Shown: positions 23,901-38,900 of the stretch, one piece after another
Layout: every line of letters begins with the position of its first letter
Numbering within the stretch: the first letter of the stretch is position 1
Assembly: GCA_028583685.1 (NCBI GenBank)
Contig: JAMXIF010000003.1
Coordinates: forward strand, 71,551,925-71,615,924
Length of the DNA: 64,000 bases
Direction of reading: 5' to 3'
Origin: Petaurus breviceps papuanus
Lineage: Eukaryota > Chordata > Mammalia > Diprotodontia > Petauridae
Position numbers and translations under genes: made by a program
The notes under the pieces: generated by a model
What the model was told of the DNA's origin: nothing
What the model saw: only the letters and a program-made list of their open reading frames with translations
Databases searched by the model: none

Positions 23901-26900
23901 CCTTTATTTTCAAATAAAATCAAAGGTTCTGTTTTTCTTTTTTGGTCCTTTCCTATGCCTAATCAGTGTAGGTAACCCTTTGTGGAAGTTCCCTGGACAA
24001 GTACAGATGAACAATTAAACTATCAATATATAAGTTTACAAAATTTCCTCAGGCACTGAGCGGACAAATGACTTACTCATGATCATAAAACTAGTATGAT
24101 TCATAAACGACACTTGAACCTAGATCTCTCTTACTCCAAGGCTGAAGTACTTCTATCTACTATGCCATGCTGCCAATACAAAGTTAAGGATGGCTGAAAT
24201 TAGAGAATTTCAATTAGCCAGTGAAAGACAACAACTGGTAATTATTCACTTATTCTTTCCCTCTTTGGTGTTTTCAGTTAATGGTAAAGGAACTAATAAT
24301 GGAAAAGTCTAGAACAATATTTAAAAATTGTGTTTTGAATGTCTAGGCATTTAGAGAGAATAGCTAGAGTTTAAATAGCCTAACTAAAATTACGTCATCT
24401 CAGTTTAAATGATTGGTAGAAAAAGAGACAATGCTCAATAGAAATGAAATTCAACAAAGAATTTCCTGTTCCACTTCTAGTACCTGGTTTTCATTTAAAA
24501 ATTCTCATTTATATTTTCTCAATTATTTGATCTTTGGTAAGTAACTAAATGAGTTGGAGAAGGAAATGGCAAACCACTCCAGTAATTTTGCCAAGAAAAT
24601 TCCAAACAGGGTCACGGAGAATTGTACATAGCTGAAATGATTAAACAACAGCCCTAACCAGTAAGTGAACATCTCTAGGCCTCTTTCCAAATTCCAAAAA
24701 TGAAGGAGTTGGACTAGTTCATCTCTAAGATCTCCTTCCAGCTCTGATTCTATTATCCTGAAATACATTTTTAATTTTCATCTGGTTAAGGAAAAGCAAA
24801 GATCTCAGCTCAAGAAAATATAAGAGATTCTGTTAGCTAAAATTAAAGAATAAAGTCTGCTTATGTGTGGACTTTTCATCAGTCCATAAGTAGATCTTAT
24901 GGAATAATATTAGAAAAATTCATGCATCTGATCCCCCACTAACTCTCAGATATAAGGGAGGAGATATGTTTCCTTATTTCATTATCTGCTTTTAGGGGCT
25001 ATCATTGGATTTTAAATCATGTAGAATTTGATTTCCTTTTAATGATGTTTTCATTTACAAAGTTGCAATCAATGTGTATGTGTGTGTGTGTGTGTGTGTG
25101 TATAAATATATCATTCTATTGGTTCTGCATCAATTCATACAAATCTTGCCACAGTTATCTGAATTCTTAATTACTAGTCATTCCTAACGAGATAATATTT
25201 TATTACATTAATATGCCATAATGTTTCAATAGAAATCCACTTTGTTTTATTTCTTTATTTGGAAATACAAAATAGTTGGACTACTACATAACTTCACTAA
25301 AGTACCTTTGTGCTATAGCCTCTCCAATACTGACCAATCCTTTATTTTTGTCATCTTTGGCAATTTGTATGAGGTAATATAAAACCTTAGAGATGTTTTA
25401 ATTTATTCTTATCTCACTATTGTTGATCTGGAACATGTTTTCAAATGGTCACTTATACCTTAAAATTCATCTTTTGAAAACTGTTAATATCCTTTAATGT
25501 CTTCTTACCTACTGAAGAATAATAGCTCTTGGTGCTAGAACTTAGGTGAATTTCAAATATTCTGGATACCAGACTTATGAAAGTGATAAACGATGCATGA
25601 ATTTCCCCAAAGTGTTTCTTGTACTCTGATTTCATTTCTGTTATCCATGCAAATATTTTTTTACTTTTGTATAATCAAAATGAATTATTACACAAAGGAC
25701 AGTTGTGATCAGGCTGCAATAAATAGCTCATGGTGTTCAAAGAAAAACAAGAATAAAAGATATCAACAGGGAAATGTATTTTGGGAACAGAGGATGGGCT
25801 GGTCATATGGCAAATGAGAGAGCAGATGAACAGTACAAGTACTTCTTTAGTATATTTGTAAATTTAAGGAAAAGGCTTCCAATAGGTTGAGTGTCCTACT
25901 TTTGGTGAAGTCACAGAAGGACTGACACAGAGATGAACTGAGAATTGCACGATGGACCAAATCGATGAGATCGCAGATCTATTTGACTTTTGAGTAGCCA
26001 AAATTGTCTATTTTATCATTTCTTCTATGCTTTAAGAACAGTTTCTCTAGGGGCAGCCAGGTGGCTCAGTGAGTAAGAGCACCGGCCCCAAAGTCGGAAT
26101 GACCTGGGATTGAATCCGGGCTCAGATACTTACCACCACACCCAGAAATAAGTGGCCGTGTAGCCTGGAGCAAGTTACTTAATACCAATTGCTTTAATAA
26201 AAAAAAAAAGAAAAAAGAACAGTTTCTCTAGTCATAGTTGTAAAAGGTACCTAATCCTATTGTCTTCTAGTTTTTAATGACGCTTTTTATATTCAAGTCA
26301 TCCATGTTGAGCTTATTGTGTACATGATATAAGTTGTTGGTCTGAACCTAATTTCTACCAAACTCTTTTGCATTTTTCTCAGTTCTTGTCAAAAGGGGAG
26401 TTTTTGTCCGATAATGTGTGTACTTGGGTTTATCAAACACAGGACTACTGTTTTTGACTACATAGTCAAAGTAAATACTTTGGTTTGTGGCCAAATAAAG
26501 TCTCTACCACTGATGGACTTTTTTTTTTTCTAACTGGTATGACAGAAGCTTGATGACTATTATCATAAGTTTGAGATCTGGTAGCATTATTAATTCATAC
26601 TTTTCCCCAATATTTCCCATGAGATGTTAAACCCTCTGTTCTTCCAAATTAATTTAGTAATTTTTTTGCCTTGGTCTAAAAAGTATCCCCCTTGAACTAA
26701 TTCCTTATTAGTAGGATAGTGCAGCTTACTAAAGTTCACAATATATTTCTATATTACCTCTGGATGATTTTTTAGCTTTAAATATTTGGATAATGTTGTG
26801 TTCTATGACTCACAGCCATACACCATCACCAGAAGAATTCTGGCATTTAAATACGTGGGTCTGTTTTCAGGGGGATATTTGGGATTACTAAAATAGCTTT

Positions 26901-29900
26901 ACAATCTCCAAAGACAATCCAGCTTGCACTCTTCTCATCCTCCTGTTCAAGTCAGGGCCCAATCCATTGTCTGCCTGTCCTGTGTGTCCACATATACTGA
27001 TGAATTAACTCTAGGATATCCATCCTATTTCATATGATAGTCTAGAATATATTCATTATTCATTGGTTTCTCCAGTGTGGATAGGTGGATAGATAGATTC
27101 TTCTGAGTGATTTTTGGATATTATTTATTAGATTATGAAATGTTTTAGGGATTGATATTATCTGAACAATATCATCCACAAACATATTGAGCATCTCAGT
27201 GCCTAGAGAGAATCTATGTTCAACTTAGTTAAACCTTCTCAATAATAGTGGCAAACACTTTTGGTGAGCACAAGTCTGCCTATTTTATGCTTTGTATGAT
27301 ATTAGTCATCAGAGGGTCTTTTAATGAGGCTCTCTTTGTAATATCGATTTCACAGAAACTTTTGATTCTTTGATGACACGAGAGACATTTTTGGACAACA
27401 ACCCTGAAAGGTACCAAATCAATAAAAAAAAATAAACAAGAAGTACACTGGCACCTGATATTCTGTGCATCTTTCAAACGAATGTGTGATGATAAAGATG
27501 TATTCTTCTATGGAATACCGTTAATGAAAATCCATTGTCTCCCTTCTAATTCTATCATCAATGCAGTCCTTGTATGTACAGATTATTTTTCATAAAAATT
27601 GCATGTAGAGGGGGGGGCTAGGTGGCGCAGTGAATAGAGCGCCGGCCCTGGAGTCAGGAAGATCTGAGTTCAAATCCAGTCGCAGACACAACACAAAAAC
27701 TAGCCATGTGACCTTGCGCAACTCACTTAACTCCAACTGCCCTCCAAAAAGCAAAATTAAAAACAAAGAAAAAAGAAAAATAATTGTATGTAGATAGGAA
27801 GGTAGGTGTATTGGCTAGTAGTTTTCAGGTTTCTCACAATCATTTGTCTTAGAGTAATAAGATATTCTGAGATTTTTTTCTATGCCTTTGGCAGCTTCTA
27901 CTTTGACAACTGACTTCAATTTCTTCAAGCCTGGGCCAATTCTAGCACAGATTTTCTCTATGAATATTTGTGTCCACTCCAGTGGTTCTTCTCATTACTG
28001 CCCTCTTAAATGTCATTTCTACTCCCCCTAAGAACATCTAGGTTTATAGTAGACTCTATCTTTGATGGCAGAAAAAAAGTTGAGAAGTATTTCTTTCATT
28101 TACTTATTGACATTCCAGTTGGATAAGTAAATGCTCTTGGAATGACTTTGCTTAGTAGGAGTTTTTTCCAAGATTTCTATGAGCTATTACCCCCACACTG
28201 CGCATACACATACTCCATGTTTCTCACTATCTTATGAGGTAATACTCTTCATAATTTTTCACCATCCTTATTCCTATGATTTCCAAGTGAGCTTGTTCTA
28301 AACCAGTTGTTGCCCTTGGTTTTATCTTTCAGTTTGGCAAATAAATGTTTACAAACACTTTTTAAGACTCTGCCGGTCTCATTAGGGCGACTGATTTGGA
28401 TTGGTTAAATATCTATGTGAAATTACTATAATTTGTGCCTGTTTGTATTTTTATCCATCCATTTCCTATATTTCAATATCAACAATCTAAATAGTTTAGG
28501 ATGGAAGTGTTTTAATGCATGCTTTATCTCTAATTTTTATTCTTTCTGCTAGCTGTGTATTTTTATTTTTTCCCCTAAGAAATCAATAGCCTGACTATAA
28601 ACAAATGGCAGATTTAAGAATGTCTCCCACTATCAACAATTACATTTCCAGTCAAAAATAATCATCTTCCTTTTTTGTGATGTTGCTTGTTATATCCTGA
28701 ATGTTCAAATCCAACTGTTGAAGAAAATATTTATAACATACAATCATGATACTTCTGTGTAATCTAAAGAAATCTTTGGATTCTCACACTCCTAAATTCT
28801 TGAACCATGTATTCCAATATATTTTTCATTATCTTTACCTATACTCACTTTTACACTAAAGTCACTAAGTAATGTGGAAGGTCTAAAGAAGTTCTTTGTG
28901 GAATGTTTCCATTTCGTGACCCTCTGGAACAGCTGTGGCACATAAGCTTTAATTATTTTCATAGTAGCTCCCCCTCCCCATACTTATCATGAACACTGCA
29001 ATATGAAATGACCAGACAGATGTCTCATGAAACAATGGTTCTTGCTTTTAGATGCACAAAACAACAAATCCAACTCCACTCCTTTGTCTCTCCAAAGAAA
29101 ACCTGTGAGCCATCTTTCCATTCTGTTGCAACTTCCTTTCATTTTCAATAGTAAGAAGGAATTCATTTATATTGAGAATGCTAATTTTTTATTATTCAGT
29201 TCCTCTAGTAATATGTCCACTCAACTGGTTAAACTAAGCATTCACATTTATGGTGTCTGCAGAATAATATTTAAAGACAGCCTAAAACCATACAACATTA
29301 ACACCTTCTGTCACTGTTATCAATACAGCTGAAGCAGAAGGGGGTCCGTATAGGACTGAGAACTATTTTGTATTATGCTTTGCTTATCTCATAGATTGTC
29401 ACGGTTGAATAACGTATCCCTAATGATGTTTCTGTGTACCTAAGTGGCTAGTCCAGTCCTAGGAGATCAGATAGTTTGTGGCCAGCATTGTACTCAAAGC
29501 CTGGTACAATGAGCAAGAGTCTGGGTTCCATAGGCATACATACCCCCCTAACACTCAAGAACACATTCATGCCACAATGAGATATCAGAATAGAACTTGG
29601 TAGAGGGTCAGTCAGTTGGTAAGCAGTTATTAAGTTCCTACTGAGTATCAGGCAATATGCTAAACACTGAAAAAGGCAAAACCCTAGAGGAGCTCACAAT
29701 CTAATGATATGAGGTAATCATCTGGGGATGGAAAACTGAGGGGCAACTAGCTCTGAGTATAGTAAACTGCACAAAAGGGGTTAAAAGTAGTCAGGGCTCA
29801 AACTGTGAACAGAAAAAGAAACAAATACAGAAAAAAAAAGGGTATTCAAACACCAAAAAGATACTTCATGTACTTTATTTTTGCAGAGGGCCCTTATCAA

Positions 29901-32900
29901 GCTTTAGTGATCACTTAAGTAACACTAAAAATCATTCCAAATGATAACTCCTATTATTGGATAATTATTAATAGATTGAATAATAACAGAGATCTTAATG
30001 AGATGCTATAGGTATAAAACAATACTGAAGAAAACCTAACTGGCCGCTTAGCTCCTGACCAGAAGGTATTGTATACAGCAGGACAAAGACAGATGTTTTG
30101 GAGAAACGATATAGAAAATCAGCTTTGATTACGTATCAACAAAAAGCAGTTTTCAATGATATCACTAACCTGTATATTTCTTTTTTTTTTTTTTTAAGCA
30201 ATTGGGGTTAAGTAACTTGCTCAAGGTTACATGGCCAGTTATTATTTCTGGGTGTGGTGCTGAGTATCTGAGCCCGGATTTGATCCAGGTCATCCTGACA
30301 CTGGAGCCGGTGCTCTTACTCGCTGAGCCACCTGGCCGCCCCTAAGCAATTGGGGTTAAGTAACTTGCTCAAGGTTACACGGCCAGGTGTTTCTGGGCGG
30401 GTGCTAAGTGTCTGAGCCCGGGATTCGATCTCCAGGTCTTCTCAACACTGGAGCCGGTGCTCTTACTCGCTGTGCTACCTGGCCGCCCCATAACCTGTAT
30501 ATTTCAATGGAAAAGATGTAACTCTACATACACTTACACTAATATCCATTCAACAGGCAACTACTGGGCAATAATAAACTGTAATGTAAGAGTCATTGCT
30601 AACTGAGAGATAAGAAAAATACAACTCAAAAGAACGAGGGGAAATTCAGAAATGAAATACACCCCAGGATATTTACCTATAACCAACTAGCTCACAGTGC
30701 TTTAGTAAGGAAAGAAAATTACAAACTCTAAAACACCATATAAAAGTGTTGTTACTATTATTAATGCTAGTTGTAGGCAAAAGCTGCTCAGAGTACCATA
30801 TGCCAAATTCCTTTGCAATATGAGGTTTTTAGAGGGCTATAAAAGGGATAATTAGGGCAGATATGTGGCAGAGTGGATAGAATGCCAGGCCTGGACTCAG
30901 GAAGACTCATCTTCCCAAGTTTAAAGTTCCTTAGACACTTACTAGCTGTATCACCCTGAGTTGGAAAAGAAAATGGCAAATCACTCCAATATCTTTGTCA
31001 AAAAAAAAACCACGAGTGAGGTCACAGAGTTAAACACTGCTGAAATGGTTGAACTACAACAAAAGTGATTCAGTGAGAAGAACCTCAAATTTAAAAAGAA
31101 AGTCTAAAAAAATTAAAAGTTCTTCAGTCTTTATGAACCTACTGATAATGCCCTTTTTCACAGAAGAAAATTTCTTAAATTAGTGTTAGTTAAATAAAAA
31201 GTGATAACCAAGAAGAGCCTCCAAGGACTCCATGGGAAATGAACAAAGTGGAGTCTTTAGGTAATGATGATTACAGATCTAAACACTTCCCTTTGTGTTT
31301 GACTGAGACTATCTCAACTCACAAGGCCAAGATAGTATGAAACCAAGCTGTTGAGACAAAACTAGCTTCGTTCTTTTCCCTCCTTCAAAAGTTGTTCAAC
31401 AGGAAAGCAACAGAATTTTTATTTTATTTCACAAACAAAATAAGTGAAGTAATTTTTAAAATGCAGAAAAGGAAGTATCCTTTTAAATGTGATTCATTTA
31501 ATTTCTTCAATAAAAAATTAGTTCTTATTTGCAGAACATTGTCCTCAAAAGCTGCCCTTCCTTTAAGTGAATCTAAATGTCACTGAACAAATCCCTTTAA
31601 TAAAAGGATTTGTCCTGTAAATCTTTGACTCAGTCAAAAGGCCAGAATCAAGGACCTAGAAGGTCACATGTAGCCTAGAGGCTATAGGTTCCCCACCCCT
31701 GGCCCATGAACTGGGGATGATACATGTAACTAATTTGGAGGGGAGGAGTAGGGAGGTGGCAGGGAAATACAGAAACATGGATAATTATATTATACAATAT
31801 TAAATTATCAACTATATATATATTACATATAAAGTAAATCACAGAATCATGAAAGCATCACTAAGTCTGAAGGAAAAGGTTGTTAAGTCATGGGTAGGGG
31901 TGGAAAGATCAAAGGAGGGCTTCAGAAGATGGCATTTGTTCTTCAAATAAAAATCAATTAACAAATCAATTAACCAATCAATCTGCAAGTATTTATTAAG
32001 TTCCTACTACATGCTAGGAACTGTGCTAGGTACTAGGGATACAAGTACAAAGAATGAAATAATCCTTTCTCATAAAGATGAAAATCATTACATATGAAAG
32101 CATATACAATATAAAGTTAATAGTCTCTCATATCCATTTTCCCCTACTTTTTAGCAGCAAATGCTCATTCAATGAGTGACCGAGGTAAACCTGAAGTCAG
32201 AGAAGAAAAGATAGTCCATGCACAAAATTTAGAAACCATTTCTCTGAAACATCTCTCACATCCGTCTCCTTTTCCCCATTTGCTGATTAAGAGCCTAGGA
32301 GGTCAGGCCCTCAGCCACTCTCCCCACTGGAATCCTGTAATAGCCTAAATTAGTTTCCCTGCCTCATATCTCTTCCCTCTCCAAATCATCTTTTGCATAA
32401 TGTTAAAGTGATGCTCTTAAAACATAGGTCTAACCATATCATTTCCCTGATGAGTAAGAGTGAGTGGCACCCTATTGCCTCTAGAATAAAATACAAACTC
32501 TTCTCTTTGGTCTTCACAATCTGGTTCTGACCCATTTTACCAGCCTTATATACCATTCTTCTTCAAATCCTCAATGGTCCTGATCAACTGCTCTATTGTT
32601 ATTCCTCACATGTGAGGAATTCCATCTCGATGCCAGCCCTCTTCAACTCCATCTTTAGGAATCCCTACTTTCCTTAAAGCCCAGTTCAGGTACCACTCCC
32701 TGCATGAAAAATTTCCTGATTATTTCAGTTACTAGTTCTTCATTTTACGGTCTGGCCAAATTACTAGCTATGGCAAATATAATTAATGTTCTATATAAAG
32801 TTAACACTTGAAAAATTCATTGTAATATATTATGAAAAATATGATAACTTATAAATAATGAAGGTCATATGTCTTCTTTTTTTCTCAAGAGTCCATATAT

Positions 32901-35900
32901 ACTAGATTTTGACACATCTTATTTTCAGAATTTCAAAAATAAGGCATGGATAAGGACTATACATTCTAATTCTCTAAAACACATTAAATGATAGCACAAC
33001 TATCAGATATAATAAATTTTCTGAATTTTAGTTTTCCTTTTTCTTTTTAAATTGAGTGGTATATTTGCAAATGATTATGACATAAAAAGTTATCAATTAA
33101 TTTTTAAAGTGTCACTTTGCATTGAAGATTCCTAGACTGAACTAACTAAAAATTCTAGCACAAAATTCTATTTTTTTTTTGTGAAAAAAGAATAATATGA
33201 AATCAGAACCAGCGCAAGGAATAATCACTGAACCAAAATTATACTATCTGAAAAGAGCATTACAGTAAGTTGAGCTTGTGACATGACAGAAAACCAAAAC
33301 ACATTTTGTGATAGAAAGTAAGAAAAATGGGGGGTGGCCAGGTAGCACAGTGAATAAGAGCACCGGCTCCAGTGTTGGGATGACCTGGGGATCGAATCCT
33401 GGGCTCAGACACTTAGCACCCACCCAGAAACACCTGGCTGTGTAACCTTGAGCAAGTTACTTAACCCCAATTGCTTAGAGGCAGCCAGGTGGCTCAGCAA
33501 GTAAGATCACTGGCTCCAGTGTCAGGATGACCTGGGGATCAAATCCAGGCTCTGATACTCAGCACCACACCCAGAAATAACTGGCCATGTAACCTTGAGC
33601 AAGTTACTTAACCCCGATTGCTTAAAAAAAAAAAATAAGAATGTAAGAAAAATGTAGAGAAAGGCTGTTGATAACAATTCCTACACACCCAAAAATATTA
33701 TTTTCCTAACTGTAGGTAAGGACAGAAATCATCATACTCCAATGTCAACTTGCAAGTATAGTGGAAATCATCTCAAAAATAAAAGAATGCATTTGAAAAC
33801 GAACTTAAAGCACTACTTAATTTATCCAAATTAGTGCCACCTTCATAAAAAGCAAAAGCAGGTAATATGTGAGGTAGGGTCTATACAGAATTTAAAAAAA
33901 ATGTGGGTTCTTTTCTGCCTTCATAAAAGCAAAAGAAATATTGTCATTTTTCTAGATCCACTTTTTTTTTCAAAAAATAAGAATGTAAATAGAGAAATAA
34001 AGACAAAATAATGGTTTTAATACAAAAGATAAAAGAGAAAAAGGAAGAAAACTTAGCATAGATTTTCACAAAAAACTTAAATCACACAACTAAAGACCAA
34101 CAAGCCTAAGAGAAAATTCACTTCATCAATTTTGTAGGAGGTCAGCTCTGACATCATTTAATATCAAGTATTTTATGATTTGGAGAGATCACAAAGAATA
34201 AGTAGCCTGCCCCAACACTTTTTGATAATTAAAGTACATGAACACTATCCTATGGCTCTTACTTAAACAGACTAATAGAACATGTTTGAAATAGTAAATT
34301 ACAATGGAGAGCTTCTATTACTTCCACTTAGTTGATACAAAAATGTTTTTTTTTTTTTTTTAAGTTAGGGCATGTAATGGTAATGGGAATTTGAAGATCT
34401 TCCCTGCATGGAGCCTATGGTGGGAGGAATTAGTTGAATGGATGGAGCAGGAAGAGTAGAACAGAGCCCAGAGGAAGCTGAGAGTTAGAGCAGTTAGACT
34501 GGAGGGAGGAGAGGATGCAGCTATGTTTGTGAGTGTTTGTTTGTGGGAAGACTTTGGGTTGCTGTTATTTCGTGCAGTGATAACAAATATTAACTTCTTT
34601 GTTGCTATGATGAATTTGGTTTTCTGGTGTTGGGATCTGGCTTTCTGGTGTCTGGATTAATGTTCTGCTTCTTTCTTATATATGGAGATTGTTATATCTT
34701 GCTATTCAGAACTATACTGGCATATTTGTAGTCAACAGTGGTGCTATGAATATTGCCTTGGTGATACACTGGGGTGACAAGGATGGGATCTCAAGGTATC
34801 AGATCTCTATTTGGAAGCAGAAAGACTTTAGAGGAAGAAATAGATATCACCGGATGGGAGAATTTACCTTATTCTTCCCTAGCAAGGGAATGGGCTAAAT
34901 GCACCAGACCTGTGAAAACTGGGAACCAAGGCTACAGAAGGGAGAACCTAGAGATTTAGAAAGATGCTTTCAAGGAATACCAATAAAACCAAGGAAAGAA
35001 CTGGCAGGAGTGTGTAGAAGAGGCTGGGTTTTACTAATAGGTTACTGTATAATGCATAAAAGCAGAGACAAATTGCTACAGAAGCTCAAGATGGAAAGAA
35101 AGTTAGCTCATTTCCATGATGAACTTTCTCTCCTACAGTGTTCAGACTCTCCTTCAGAAGAGGAAGCTGGAGGATCTCATGTGGTAGGAGAACAAATTAC
35201 TGTTTGGAAGTTGGCCGATTTGCACAACAATCTTTCCCTTCATTTAGCCAGAAAGAAACGGAAAAGCTAGCAAAAGGAAGAATGTACATGCGGACCTTTC
35301 ACAGGTTGGGTATAGTTGCTGCAACTACAACTGCCAGAAGAATGTGTGGGAGAAAAAATGAAACAATGTTACATGAGGCTTCTCAGGCAGAAGTTCATCC
35401 CATACTAAGAAAAAAGCAGGCGAACCAGGGGGGAAACACCATGTTCAGGGAGATAATTGAGGATTTTACTCAATAAGAGGTCACTGATATATTAAGTTTA
35501 TTCACCCAAAGAATGGGAGAATCGTTCATATCTTGGATGGTGAGAATCAGTGATAAGGGGATTGTAGGGGTATCGATAGATAATGTAGACTGCTTGAAAT
35601 TTATAGGTATTAGAATTCTTTTGTACACCAAGCTTTTAGGGGATCATCATATGCTAAGAGATAACAATAGAATTAATCTGTTAGCTTTAGCTTCTGAGGG
35701 ATGTAATAAAATGTATCCCACTGATTCTATGTGGCCTCGTGTAGACAGACCTTGGTATTCGCTTAGGGACTGTATGAAAAAGTTAAAAGAGGAGGTAATG
35801 AAGACGGCAATAATGACTAGAGATGCTGAGGCTTATCACAATACTTCCTCTTGCTTATAAGCACCTAATTCTGACTCTACTAATTGGAGAGATAGGGCAC

Positions 35901-38900
35901 TCTCTTTTAAGAGGTGCTGGATAAAATTTCATAGTTAACTGACTTGGGGGAATTGGAAAAAAATAAATTTCCTCAAGAGAGCAGAGTAAATAGCCAGCAG
36001 ATTCAAAGGCAGAATAACCTGGTAAGAAGAGAATTGTTTACTGCTTTACTGAGGGTGGGGGTAAATTTTGGAGGAATAGATGGCATTCCAACTAATGAAC
36101 TATGCAAAAAGTACCAAGAAAAATGACTTAATATTAGACTAAGCAGGTAAGTAAGACCTGCCCCTACAGATCCTCCTGAAACCATGCATTCAAGTTCATC
36201 ACACCTAAAGGGAAAATATGAAACTGGTCAGGCCCCAGCTCAGACTGAAGAAAGTAAATCTCTAGCCATTATGATGACCCCCCCAAACTACAAATTAGAA
36301 AACAGTAAACAACAATGAATGAGGCTATGATAGTGGGTTCATGGACTCCAGAAGCACAGCTGACCCTACATCTACCCTGATTCTGGTTATTGTCTATGTT
36401 TCTTTTTGGCTTTTTGTCTGTTAAACGTGTTTGCTAGATTTGTTTTCTTCAGGCTAAGTACCCTCCACCTACAGATGCCTGATTGCACAAGCTGGATGTC
36501 ACCCTCGTCCATGACTGTGATGTACCAGTTCTGGACCTGGTGTTGACCAAGCTTTGGATGCCAGCTAAAGAACTGTCCTTTTGGGGTAGTGATAGTTCTA
36601 TGTCCAATTTCAGCCGGAAGTAGCAATGAGAGAAGAGACCTTTACCCCTTACTTCAAGATTTTTAAACCCATTTGTTTGAGGGGGGAATGATGGGGTGCT
36701 TGTGCTCAAGCCACAACCTAACATATTGCTTTATATTCTTATTTTGTGTTATCCTTGTTATATCATTGTAAAGTTCTATCCATACTAGTTACCCCTAAAG
36801 TGCCACTGACCTATGTAAGGGACGTGAAAGACCTTAGGCCTGAATGTAATGGTAATGGAAATTTTGAAGATCTTCTCTGCCCCTTAATAGGTCGAATGTA
36901 ATCACATGGAGCCTGTGGTGGCAGGAGTTTGCTGAATGACTGGAGCAGGAAGGGTAGAGCAGAGCCCAGACGAAGCTGAGAGTCAGAACAGTTAGTATGG
37001 CTGGAGAGAGAGGATGCAGGCAAGGAGACAGGTAGGCTTCTGAGTGTTTGTGGGAAGGTTTTGGGATAGTGATGCTCTCTGCAGTGTTATTGTGTGTAGA
37101 TTTCTTTGTTGATATGATGAATTTGGTTTTCTGGTGTTGGGATTAGGCTTTCTGGTGTCTGAATAAATATTTTGCCTCTGTCTTCTATATGGAGAGTCTC
37201 ATATTTTACAATTCAGAATTACGCCAGCATAATCACAGTTGCTGTCAGTGCTGCGAATATTGCACTGGTGCTACAAGGGCACCATAAGAATTGCTATTTT
37301 TCAGGGCGGCCAGGTAGCACAGCGAGTAAGAGCACCGGCTCCAGTGTCGGGATGACCTGGAGATCAAATCCCAGGCTCAGACACTTAGCACCCACCCAGA
37401 AACACCTGGCGGTGTAGCCTTGAGCAAGTTACTTAACCCCAATTGCTTAGGGGCAGCCAGGTGGCTCAGTGAGTAAGAGCACCAGCTCCAGTGTCGAGAT
37501 GACCTGGGGATCAAATCTGGGCTCAGATACTCCTCACCACACCCAGAAATAATAATAACTGGCCGTGTAACCTTGAGCAAGTTACTCAACCCCAACTGCT
37601 TAAAAAAAAAGAATTGCTATTTTTCATAAACTTAGTTTTACAAGAATGATTTTTAGCTTCCCTTCTCCTAAACAGATTTTTAAATATGAGACATTTTTAA
37701 TATAAATAGAAAGAAAATGAACTATATAATAATGATTTATCATACCTGATGGTATTTCATGCTGCTCTTCTACTGGGGATATATTTCCTTCTAAAATAAA
37801 AAAAATTAATTACACATGCTTAATTTGCATATGAAAAATTTGACTTTTAACACCATATATTATAAAAGTGACTTCAAAAAAAAAATCAAACCATAGTTAT
37901 CAGAAAATATTTTATGGTAGTTTTAAGAAAATAAATTACTTATGATTAAATATTGGAATATTTTTAATTTCTCAATGTTATAATACTCTGCACTGAACAG
38001 GTAGTAAATTTTAACTCTATTTCACTAATCTCAAATCTTCACTCTAATGAAAAAACCAATAGGGCACAAGTCAGAAGACCTTTGATTTAACCCAAATTCT
38101 GTTTCTCACTAATTATATGTTGAAAGGTTATTTATTTCATCAACTTGTTTCCCATTTGTAATGTGAGAAAACTCATATTACATTTAGGATGAATGAAACA
38201 TGCCATGGACACTAAATAGTCACTATGAATATTAATGAATTAAAATTATTAGTAAAATAATAATGACCATAGCTAAAAAAGCTTTCAAATTAACTTTAAA
38301 GACAATTCCTGAAAAAGACCAACAACGCACTATTTACATTTCTGCTTCTGAACAATGATACTCATTAATATTTTCTAGAACATATATAACCATAATAACT
38401 TGGTCTATTTTTACAGAGTTTCCTTCAAAATTCAGAACTGAATTTAGGACACACTGATAAATCAATCAAGTGGCTAATACTTATCTGACAATTTTCTTTA
38501 CAAAATTACTTCTCAAAATGTTAAATTTAATTCCTATTCCAAATTACTATGAAAATTAGTTTATTCTAGCAGTGTTCTTTGTATGTAAATATCACATTTG
38601 ACCTAAATATTAATAATTAGTATTCTACTCACTGGTCAGATCCTATTACATATCTGTCTCTCTAACTCTGTCTCTCCCAGTGTGTGTGTGTGTGTGCATG
38701 TGTGTGTGTGTGCGTGTGTGTGTGCGTGCATACTTTTCTTTCCCTTTAAAAACTTTTTTTGCTTTTATGTTTTATGATACATACTTTATAAAATGCCTTA
38801 ATAACATTTACTTTCACTTTTCAAATATCATGCCTCCATTTTCAGCACATTAAGAACTGAATCATCAATATAAAGGACTTAAGTTTCATTACAGAAAGAA

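Larger units (their letters stand above)
34373..37275 (+). mobile_element. ERV-L-like fossil provirus with gag remains
   Basis: A complete LTR-to-LTR footprint of 2.9 kb flanked by the 6-bp direct repeat agggca (34367-34372 and 37276-37281). The 5' LTR is 34373-34768 and the 3' LTR 36845-37275; both start TGTAATGGTAATGG and end in TACA. Between them, about 34800-36130 resembles class III (ERV-L) gag: a capsid-like stretch around 35513-35860 (ESFISWMVRISDKG; MYPTDSMWPRVDRPW) and a following GVNFGGIDGIPTNEL-type segment. A purine tract (gaggggggaat) lies at about 36680. No pol or env is recognised, so it was probably a non-autonomous or internally reduced copy. It is broken, with multiple breaks, and the LTRs are clearly diverged from each other, so it is old. 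Confidence 0.85.

Noticed and set aside
35513-35860. 115-codon plus-strand open frame considered as a host gene
   Set aside because: It lies between matching LTRs and reads like ERV-L gag, so it belongs to the broken provirus, not to a host gene.
36811-37595. Minus-strand frames of 70-72 codons
   Set aside because: They are antisense translations of the proviral 3' LTR and of the dimeric SINE.
8527-37608. tRNA genes suggested by A-box and B-box-like sequences
   Set aside because: All occurrences are tRNA-derived SINEs with tails and target-site duplications; none folds into a plain 72-75-nt tRNA with flanking terminator.
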